From Viscum album (taxonomy: Eukaryota > Streptophyta > Magnoliopsida > Santalales > Viscaceae): 64,000 bases of DNA. Below, piece by piece: positions 1-8,317 of this stretch. The position numbers were made by a program, and so were the translations under genes. A model generated the notes under the pieces. It was not told the DNA's origin, made no database searches, and worked only from the letters and a program-made list of their open reading frames with translations. The stretch is from assembly GCA_963277665.1 (NCBI GenBank), contig OY728136.1, forward strand, positions 805,715,123-805,779,122, in the 5' to 3' direction. Each line of letters opens with the position of its first letter. The stretch's first letter is position 1.

Positions 1-689
1 GATGTATGTTTATTTTGTGGCACAAGTAAGAATGATTTCATTATGAGACGGGTGGGACCTATATCTCCCCCCAAGGCAGTGCGTACTGATTTATATCTCA
101 TGAGATAGACGTGGATGGAATGGAAAGTAAATCAGGTTCATTAATACAGGGCTGGAACGACATGTAAACCCGGTTCAGTAATGGACTTTGTCCATAAAGA
201 TGGTCTTGGAAGCAATGCCTTGACTACTATGGAAATCATTACATGTGCTTAATGGATGCCACAATTACATGTTTTATTCCCATTCTAGTTTATCATGATT
301 AATGCTCCTTTATGATCTATGCCTTATGTACTGCAATGTTTTATGTCATTGCCCATGATTTTGATTTTTAAACATTATGTTCATGTTTTTATGTTCAAAT
401 GTATATGATTTGTTTTATTTTATCCATGATTACTCTTACTGAGAATTTGAGCTCACCCTTTATATTTTTTCTTTTCCCCAGGTCATAAAGAATGGTTTTA
501 GGTAAGAAAACGAAAAGGGGAAGTTCTTTATGGGAGATGTTGAAGATCTTTCACCACGATTAAAGATTATGTTCCAAGTTTCCAAAGACACTAAACTATT
601 ATGATCCTTGAGTTTTGGTTTTTGATATGTATTAAGTATTCCGCAAAATTAATGTAATGTCCATGTACATCAAGATTCGGGTCTCTATA
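1..689 (+). repeat. E1 5' LTR, 3' part only (cut by window start)
   Basis: This segment matches 16563-17251 base for base in length (689 bp each) and at roughly 90% identity by eye, and it is followed directly by a primer binding site. It is therefore the downstream part of the 5' LTR of element E1. It holds a pyrimidine-rich tract ending in AG at 480-481 and a CTTACTGAG-type block common in Ty3/gypsy LTRs. The left part of this LTR lies outside the window. Confidence 0.85.
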
Positions 690-691
690 GT

Positions 692-703
692 TGGTATCAG
701 AGG
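692..703 (+). other. E1 primer binding site
   Basis: TGGTATCAGAGG begins two bases after the LTR end at 689. It resembles the complement of the 3' end of plant initiator tRNA-Met, which primes minus-strand synthesis in most plant Ty3/gypsy elements. It fixes the LTR boundary and the plus orientation of E1. Confidence 0.85.
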
Positions 704-1030
704 AAAGTTTTAGTTAACCTTTGGAAACTAGGATGCGAAAACTTTAGTGAGATCCCTATAAATATTTCTAAGGTATGTCTCGGGATGTCCCTATGGTTAA
801 GTATAAGTATAGGTTATAGTCCTAGAATTACGGAAACGGTCATAGAATTAAACCTAAGATGTTAGATATTGAAGTTACTACCCCTTTATAATGTTGTTTT
901 ACCTATCATGATTGTTTCCTCTCACACTATTCATTTTGGGTTTTAGAAAATGGCTATAAATAGGATGATTCACGATAATGGAGAATATGATTGAAAATGG
1001 AATGATATTCTTCATGATCAAGCAAATGAA

Positions 1031-1450
1031 ATGGGATTTGGAAGGCAAAGCATCGTTATATTGCATAATCAGCAATCTCAAAATATGATCAATAATCTTA
1101 GCTTTTGTAAGTTTACTGACTCAATTAATAAGAGAAAGATGGAGTTTCATGATGACCATAGAAGAAAGAAAGTTCAATTTCCCTCATGTATGTCATGTGG
1201 GAAGAGGCATCAAGGAGAATGTTTCAAAGGAACTAGAAGATGCTTTGAGTGTGGAAAATAAAGACACAAAGCCAGTAATTGTAAAGGAAAAGGTTCAGTT
1301 AACACCATGTACAAGGATAATGGTATTTCTAAGACATCAACAATTGTTAAGTGTTTTAAATGTAGAATGTATGGGTATTATACAAACCAATTCCCTAAGG
1401 GAAAATCTCATAAAGAGAATCAGGATGGTCATATGGGTAGTATTTATGTG
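1031..1450 (+). pseudogene. gag: E1 gag remnant, zinc-knuckle region
   Basis: This is the nucleocapsid end of a Ty3/gypsy Gag, the protein that forms the virus-like particle and binds element RNA. Three cysteine motifs follow one another in a single frame: CMSCGKRHQGEC at about 1187, CFECGK at 1241 followed by a stop (1259-1261) and then RHKASNC, and CFKCRMYGYYTNQFP at 1352. The triple-knuckle layout with CGKxHxGxC is typical of Tekay/Del-type chromoviruses. Decay is visible: a stop interrupts knuckle 2, and knuckle 3 has lost its histidine (Tyr) and last cysteine (Phe). The N-terminal Gag domain upstream was not recognised. No protease or RT follows before the 3' LTR, so E1 appears to have lost, or never had, pol. 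Confidence 0.75.
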
Positions 1451-2150
1451 GATGATGATGAAGAGACTAAAAATGATATGTGAGATGAAAGAATTGTTGA
1501 ATCTTGGTCAATTGTTTAAGAAGGTAGTGGAATGATTACATGTTTATCAAGAGTAATGTTGTATAAGTAATCTCATGGTACTATTGAATATACAGACATC
1601 TAAGGATTGTTACACTATTTTCTTTCCTTATGTTTTGAAAGTGTATGATGAATGGTAACGGTAACCATGAAAGTTAATTCAGATATTTTTGGAAAGCACC
1701 TAATATGCACATAAAGAAGTGTTAAAGAGATAATGAAATGTTTGATAGTATTAATGAGCTCATGAATTATACAAGGGAAATGTGATATCATGGTTTGAGT
1801 AAAATGATTTTTTGGGATTTTGGTATGTGGAAAGTGTTAACATTTGGCAGTATTAATGTTTTCACAAAGGTTTAATGGGTATTCATTTTTCAAGATAAGA
1901 CATGATTAAGGTATTCACATGATTGGACTGTGATAAACAAGATATATCAGTGATAAATGATGGTATTCACATGCTCGGTAGATGAAATTTCTAGTAATCA
2001 TGTTCTTTATACTATAAGCTTGGACATAAGTATTTTGGATAAGACTAAAGATTTGAAATGGAGAATGTTGGAAATAGGCTAGTATTGTTTATGGACAGAG
2101 CTGTTTTCTATATTATCGATGGAATTTCATAATAATGCAATTTTAGAAAA
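1451..2150. other. E1 interior, no recognisable coding
   Basis: This AT-rich E1 interior lies between the gag remnant and the tRNA-related insertion. I looked for protease DTG, RT FxDD and integrase HHCC motifs on both strands and recognised none. Confidence 0.5.
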
Positions 2151-2268
2151 CGGACAACCTGTAGGATGGGCGACAACCCATCGCGTCGGACAAGGCTGTA
2201 GGAATCGAACCCACAACCGAAGTGCAACATGCCTTTATCGCCAAACACTAGCCTACAAGAAGTCCCTG
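2151..2268 (-). mobile_element. tRNA-derived SINE-like element or tRNA pseudogene
   Basis: Read on the minus strand, this segment has a TAGGCTAGTGTTTGG stretch resembling an RNA polymerase III A box. About 35 bases downstream is GGTTCGATTCC, an exact B-box consensus, set in a 17-base T-arm with five pairs (GTGGG/CCTAC). Further downstream is a hairpin with arms GATGGG and CCCATC. The acceptor and anticodon stems do not close convincingly, so this is not a functional tRNA. A tRNA head plus an unrelated tail fits a tRNA-derived SINE. No clear poly-A tail or target duplication was seen. It sits inside the E1 interior. Confidence 0.55.
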
Positions 2269-2929
2269 GTTAGTAGAAATTAGTTTTATTTTATTACGAA
2301 GTATGATTATTGAAGTATAAATCCATTTTTGGAACCATATATGAATAATATTACCATATATGGACTTATGTATATAACCTTTCATAACCTTATGTTTGAG
2401 ACAGATGAAATGACATATCACTCTATCGCATGATCCGCTAACATTTCATGGAAAACAAATTCAACTTTATTTCTTTAAGAGATGAAGTGGAAATTGTTCA
2501 AGACATGAACAACAATGAGATTGTACCAAAATCATGTAAGAATTTTTTTTAATTCAAATATTCTTCAACATTTAGGAAATTATCTTGAAAGCCAAAAAAT
2601 GTTGTCCAAGTACTCTTATATCTGATTAATCATATGGTACCTTAGATAATCACAAATCTATGGCTTTGTGATTCTTGGCTTTTTCATAGCCCTTTTCTCT
2701 ACCACTCTCCTTCAGAACATGATGGTTAGATTTTTCTTCCATATCCATATTTTCCCCTATTTTATCCTATGTTTAATCCCAATGATTAGTTAATTTGGGT
2801 AACCATGACGTTTCCTACTTTAGATTTTAAAGATATGTTTTGGTATTTCCTATTACGATGTGGGTTTCTATGAAAGAAACTCTCATGTAATTAACCATTT
2901 ATAACCCTGACAAATTTCGAGGGAGAAAT
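2269..2929. other. E1 interior, 3' non-coding part
   Basis: AT-rich sequence with no coding motif that I can recognise. Its last bases read like the usual pre-LTR region of Tekay-like elements (AATTTCGAGGGAGAAATTC at about 2911). Confidence 0.45.
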
Positions 2930-2932
2930 TCA

Positions 2933-2949
2933 TTTTAAGGAGGGTAGAA
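2933..2949 (+). other. E1 polypurine tract
   Basis: TTTTAAGGAGGGTAGAA lies directly before TGTAACAACCCG, the LTR start. Polypurine tracts prime plus-strand synthesis and mark the 3' LTR boundary. Confidence 0.75.
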
Positions 2950-3256
2950 TGTAACAACCCGAGATTTTATGAGAATTATTCTTTCTAATTTCATTTATGT
3001 CTTTTGTTGTACGCTACACCAAGATTATATTGCGTTATATGCAACACCATATTAGCTTGCAGTATACGCAACACTATTTTTGGCTCGTGTTACACACAAT
3101 TTCAAGTTCGTTTTGTTGAAATTATTCTACGCAACATTAAGTATAGACTTTGTTTAATGTAAAAATGAAATATGGTTGTATTCTGTTATACGAAACAACG
3201 AAGGAGTCTTGCACTACATATCACCCTGAATTGGATTCATTTACTCCAAATCACTA
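2950..3256 (+). repeat. E1 3' LTR, left fragment
   Basis: The fragment starts TGTAACAACCCGAG after the polypurine tract. It is interrupted at 3256/3257 by E2 and resumes at 13152. The two parts together are about 4.4 kb. Confidence 0.75.
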
Positions 3257-5144
3257 TGTATGAACCATGATCTTCGTTCAGGTATGTTTTCCCTTTTTCA
3301 AGAGTTTTTAAGGAAAATAAATTTTCTAAAATTTCAGAAGTACACGCCGTGTACTTTCTGAATACATGCCATGTACTCTTCCCTGGTTCGAAGCCTTGTT
3401 CTGGCCGTGCCGGGCCACACACATGGTGTGTAAGGATGAGGTGGAGGCCAGTTAATTCGGAGTACGGAAAAATTGATGTACAAGCCGTATACTCAAGAAG
3501 TACATGTCGTGTACATTATTGTTTTATTAAATGGACCGGGGTCGCGCCTAACCCCCAAATACGTCTTTTTCTTCGGTTTTTGTCCATCCGAGAGTGATCG
3601 TATAGCTTGATATTCGACGAGCTCCCACCTCACCGTCCGTTCTCTGATTCGAGCATGGTCGATTGTGTTGGAATCGCAGCGGTGAGTTCTTCTTTCTTCT
3701 TTAGCCTTGTTTATTTATTCCTCATGGTTTCTTTGTTATCGTAGGTTGAGTGTTTTGTGCATTTTATCAGATCTATGTCGTTCCAAGGGGAATCTTCTAT
3801 CGTGGTTCACGTATATCGATCTCCTAGGATTGAGGTTGGTGGTTTGTGCCTTTCCGTAGGATGTCTGTTAATATTTTGTGCAAATTCCACCAATTCCCTT
3901 GGGTGGGGATTTGTGGGTTTCCTGTTTTTCCCCTGTTATTTTTCTTCTTACTTGACTGCTTGAGTAGAGATCATTGCTTGTAAATTTGGATAATTTATAT
4001 TGTGCTCTTGTGCATTTCCATGCATGTTTTTCTTTTTAGGAGTTTTTCTAGTTGCCATGCCTAGTTGTAGGATAGTGGAAATGTTGCTTTATTATGTTGT
4101 TGAGCCTTAGAATGATAGCCAAGTAGTTCTTGAGGTTTACTTGGATGATACATGCACGCTATGCATGTTTTATCTTTCACTCAGGACTGTGAGAACCTAG
4201 ATTTGTAGACCAAAGGGAGAATTGACAGAAGGGCTTCTCCATAGTGTCTTTTAATACGATGCGATACCACAGGGGGAATTGACGTTGAGTGCTTTCCCAG
4301 AGAGCTTTTAGCACGATACAAGACTATAGGTGGAATTGATGGTGAGTGCTTCCCCAGAGATTCTATTAATTTCGTAGATGAACGAGGAAGGTGAGACTAT
4401 GTGTGCCTCTAAAGGGTTGCTAGTACTTATAGGATGAACTACAGGGGTTATGCTGTGAGAGATACCCAGAGGGTTACCAGTTTTCTTCTTGTTGCCGGCT
4501 GTTTACTTGTGTACTTTATTTGTTAGAACTATGGATTGTAGCTGTTGTGTGCTTTTCTGTTTACTGCTTCCTGCACTTTTACTGCCACGTATTCATTGAC
4601 TATTAGGCACAAATCTTTGGGTGATTTCTTAGTGGGATTGTATCTCAGAAACTGTTTGGTCCATGCTTTTGAGCCCAAACAGACTATGTTGATGTAGTTA
4701 TAAATAATGGCAAGCACCCTTCTACTTTAGGATCATGATTGCACCAGGAGCTGGGGAGCATGGGACCGGGCCATGGCTTGCGATGCTGAGGAGCTTACTT
4801 TGTTTTCTTTTGCACTTGGTTTCAGATGTATTTCAGCACGTTGTTGTGGATGTTGTTTTTCTTAGATACTTGCACCTGCTGCATCATTTTCATCATAGTT
4901 ATATATCTACATTGCTTCCGCTGTTTGGTTTCTGTTGTTATGAATGTTGTTTACTGCTTCCACTATTTATTGTGGTTTTATTGCCTTGCATACCTTATAG
5001 AATGAGTGCATAGTTTCCCCACCAACTCACCAAGGCCCTCGCTGCTATTCGGCAGCCTCTGGAGTTCGGGGAAACGCACTTGAGGTCATGTGGCGAACCT
5101 AGTACGGGGCACTAGTGGAGGGGCTCCGGACTCGGAACATTACA
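3257..5144 (+). repeat. E2 5' LTR (1888 bp)
   Basis: It begins TGTATGAACC and ends CGGAACATTACA, and it is paired with 11202-13151. It contains the palindrome-like motif GTACACGCCGTGTAC and close variants (3340-3515), a splice-donor-like GCGGTGAGTTC at 3679-3689, and three tandem units of about 59 bp (from about 4211 to 4375) built around GGGGAATTGAC. No convincing TATA box was found. Confidence 0.88.
4211..4375 (+). repeat. 59-bp tandem units in E2 5' LTR (three copies)
   Basis: Units begin near 4214, 4273 and 4331. Each holds GAATTGAC, then GTGCTTCCCCAGAGA-like sequence, then a TAxxACGATxxGAxAC segment. The 3' LTR has four units, which accounts for most or all of the 62-bp length difference between the two LTRs. 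Confidence 0.75.
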
Positions 5145-5147
5145 AAG

Positions 5148-5159
5148 TGGTATCAAAGG
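5148..5159 (+). other. E2 primer binding site
   Basis: TGGTATCAAAGG starts three bases after the LTR end. It matches the initiator tRNA-Met primer type at nearly every position. Confidence 0.85.
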
Positions 5160-5735
5160 TAGTTCATTTCTCTTGACTTACTATTTGGAGACTTTATCCA
5201 GGGATAGGACGAATTCGGTACATGGAATTAAGCTATGCTCGGGAGTAGTTAACCTGTGTACAGGGAAAATCCATACTTTCTCATTAATTGTAGTTTCTAG
5301 ATTTGAGATTTTATAGTTCATCTGATTTCACCTAGAGTGATTCAAATGGCTTTTGTTATTACTATTTTGATATTGAGGTTCTATTTTTATCGCACCCCGA
5401 TGAGATGAGGGTATTCCATATCATGCATCATAGAGGCACTTGTAGAAATCACATGTCATGCATTCTTGCCAAGCCATCTACGGTGCATTAGCAATTGAAT
5501 GCTGTTGTGACATGATCTGTGTAGATTATGCATGCTGTTTTGATAGATGCTTGATAGATTCCCAGCTGTTGTGTTAGAAAACTGTTGTTTTGTCCCTTGC
5601 TCAAAATGAACGCCAAATTTTTGTTCTTGAGGTGTTATGGGCCCTCACAGATCATAATTTGGCATCTTTTCCCTTATTTTTAGTGTTTCTGGAATTCTAC
5701 ATAGTTTCTGTGCTACTTCCCCCAAAAACCTAGAA
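5160..5735 (+). other. E2 leader, non-coding
   Basis: This is the untranslated leader between the primer site and the palindromic motif array. No coding motif or structured element was recognised. Confidence 0.5.
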
Positions 5736-6440
5736 TACACGACGTGTAATTTTTAGATACACGTGGTGTAGTTTCAGGCTGTGTCACTGACCGTGTGAGA
5801 AGAACATGGTTTCGTAGTTTAACTTCGGGAACACGCCGTGTACCATTGGTACATGCCGTGTGAGTTCGGAGCCGTGTACCCGGCCGTGTCACTAACAACA
5901 TGGTTCGGGGAAGCTCGGGTAGAATATGCCGTGTCCGCAGGGAACATGCTGTGTAGTCCTGTCCAGGTACTCGGTCGTGTCATGAACAACACGGGCCGGC
6001 ATGACCTTCTTTTCCACATGCCGTGATTGTTCGGAATACGCCGTGTAGTCTAGTCCAGGTACCCAGTCGTGTCACGAACAACATGGGCCGACGTAACCTT
6101 CTTTTCCACATGTCGTGTTTGTTCAGAGCATGCCGTGTAAGTTTCATCCGTGTAGACGATCGTGTGCTTAACAACATGGACCGCCGAAGCCCTGCCTAGT
6201 GCATGCCGTGTTTGTTTTGAAAACACTATGTATTCTTGGGCTGAGTCAGACCTTGTGGGTTAGCCATGTAAGGAGACTCAGGTAGCGGAATAGTTTCTAT
6301 GTACACGCCATGTGGGGGGTCAACACGCCGTGTAGTTTGAAGTGTACACGACTTGTAGGGTGAGAGTACACACCCGTGTCAGTGGTTTAAGAAGACATGC
6401 CGTGTAGTTTTATACACACCGTGTAGTCATGTTTTGCAAT
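5736..6440 (+). repeat. Array of ACACGCCGTGTA-like palindromic motifs in E2 leader, with 92-bp tandem units
   Basis: Around twenty degenerate copies of the self-complementary motif ACACGCCGTGTA lie in this 0.7-kb leader stretch, mostly 20-45 bases apart. The same motif occurs in both LTRs. Within the array, units beginning at 5941, 6033, 6125 and 6217 repeat with an exact 92-base spacing. They share a CCGTGTAGTC start, a GTCGTGTCA core, an AACAACATGG segment and a CCACATGCCGTG end. A more diverged unit starts at 5829. Function is unknown: protein-binding sites or RNA structure are both possible. Confidence 0.8.
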
Positions 6441-6528
6441 CCTGTGTGTTTTCTTCCCGTGATCCCATTTTGTACTCTTGTATTCTCTGTCCTTGTTTTC
6501 CTGATCTAAGGTGTGCTTTTGATCCTTC

Positions 6529-6537
6529 AGATCTATG
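6529..6537 (+). promoter_or_regulatory. Putative splice acceptor abutting the E2 gag start
   Basis: GTGCTTTTGATCCTTCAG ends at 6530, four bases before the presumed gag ATG at 6535. The ten bases CAGATCTATG recur at 3768-3777, downstream of a donor-like site in the 5' LTR. The AG with its upstream pyrimidine run fits a 3' splice site. This is sequence resemblance only. Confidence 0.35.
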
Positions 6538-8317
6538 CCTCTGAGATGTCCTCCGGTCATACGTCTGACGTCAGGAAGTGATCAGACGCCAGAAAGGGCT
6601 GATCAGGGACTTCCTGTCGATCCCCCAGCCGAGCCCGCCTTGGCACCAGTTGTTGTACTAGTCGTGGGTGCTAATGCATAGTTCAGGGAAGGTTTCAAGA
6701 GGATGATTGAGGCCTTCCAGGAAGCACCGCCTCCTGCCTCGTCTATGGAAGACTTGACGTGAGACTTTCAGCAGTAGCATCCTCCCATGTTCTCGGGGGA
6801 GGGAGGACCTCAGGCTGTAGAGTCATGGCTAGAAGCCCTGCTGACTATATTCGAGCATCAAGAGACGCCTCCAGAGAGGCGGGTCAAGCTCCCCACCTAC
6901 ATGCTTCGAGACACCTCCAAGAGGTGGTGGGACGTGATTTCACAGGCGGGTCAGTAGCAGGCTTTGAATTGGGAGGAGTTCCAGCGTGTGTTCTACGACT
7001 ACTTCTACATGGAGACCATGAGGGCCAATCTAGCCAGAGATTTCATGAGCTTAGAGCATGGTACTCTATCTTTCATGGAGTATTCCTCTTGTTTCACTGA
7101 GCTGTATATTTTTACACCCCTTTGGGATGGGATTGGGGTGATCATGGACAGGTAGTTTGAGGATGGACTCAGATGGGAGATTCGCTAGCAGGTGAACATC
7201 TTCCAGCTGACTTCTATTACTTCCATCATCAACCAGTCACTGATTGCGAAGCGCAATCTGAGAGACTCTGGAGCTGTGAGTCAGGGCAGTTCGACTTCCA
7301 GAGAAAACATTCCTTCAGATGACAGCAATAAGCACCATAGGGAGCCTACAGGTGGTGATTCGAGGAAGCGAGACACATCTTCAGGAAGCTAGGTGACATG
7401 CTACCAGTGTGGCCGGACAGGGCACACGAGGCCACAGTTCCAGAGGGACCCTGTGGAGTTCCGATATTGTAGCATGATGGGTCACCTTCAGCAATTCTTC
7501 TAGGTTTTCTCACCAGCAGCAGGTGACTGGGGTTCTTCCATGACTCCTCGTTCAGAAGCAGCCCCACCAGTCTCTCACCAGTCAGGGAACTGGAGTTCTT
7601 CCAGCCGTTCGGGCCGAGGTGGAGGTCGAGGACATGGCAGTCAACCACTAGTTCCTCGGCACCAGTAAGGAGGTTTATCTTAGAGTGGTCAGTCAGGGGC
7701 GTAGGGGCGCGGTGTAGGCTAGTCTTTCACTATGGAGCAGACTTATCATGAGCAGGATCCCGACCCTTCTACTATTCGAGGTACAATTTTAGTAGACTCA
7801 GTTTTATCATCATCCCTTTTTGATACTGGTTCTACGCATAGCTTTATCTCTGTTTCCATTTTGGATACCCTTGGACTCTGCATCTTTTATTCTGCCGACT
7901 CATTGACACTAGACACACCTTTGGGGACGAGGACATCTAGTGTACACCAGTGTTGGGAGTACCCTCTCGAGGTTGTAGGGTATCACTTCTTATGGGATCT
8001 GTATGTACTAGAGATGACATGTGATGATTCCATTCTCGAAATGGACTGGTATATTCCCTTCCAGGCAGTCGTTGACTGTTATCACCGTAGAGTTAGTCTC
8101 ATTTCACCAGAGGGTGAATCTTTCTATCATAAAGGTGAATAGGACATTCGGGCGTGTCAGGCGGGACTTGAGCATCTTGGGCTAGGAGGGTTGACATCCC
8201 AGGCTGCTAGTCATTATCTGGATGATCAGGGGACTCCATAGTTGGACTTTCCTCTAGTGGTGGGTCGTTTCAGGGATGTCTTTCCAGAGGACTTTTCAGG
8301 TTTGCCTCCAGAAGTGT
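6535..8317 (+). pseudogene. gag-pro: E2 gag-protease, inactivated
   Basis: This is one reading frame from ATG 6535 through Gag and aspartic protease. The Gag retrotransposon domain (about 6790-7240) includes VESWLEALLTIFEHQETP and RVKLPTYMLRD. The nucleocapsid knuckle CYQCGRTGHTRPQF starts at 7399, with the final zinc cysteine replaced by Phe. A glycine/arginine/serine-rich linker follows. The protease keeps its active site in FDTGSTHSFIS (DTG at 7822) and a late ILEMDW motif. Premature stops fall at 6679, 6760, 6775, 6955, 7153, 7186, 7390, 7501, 7666, 7681, 7702, 7720, 8140 and 8239, yet the frame never shifts until about 8311-8317, where one base is gained or lost before RT. The start was chosen as the first ATG that keeps this frame, just after the acceptor-like AG. 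Confidence 0.85.

Noticed and set aside
2163..2262. Functional tRNA gene on the minus strand
   Set aside because: Only the D-like and T arms are recognisable. Acceptor and anticodon stems do not pair.
5713..6177. Several overlapping open stretches on both strands in the E2 leader
   Set aside because: They are by-products of the 92-bp tandem units and palindromic motif, in the untranslated leader.
8311..8317. Programmed frameshift between E2 protease and RT
   Set aside because: Tekay-like elements normally use one continuous frame, and no slippery heptamer is evident. A simple 1-base indel is the better reading.
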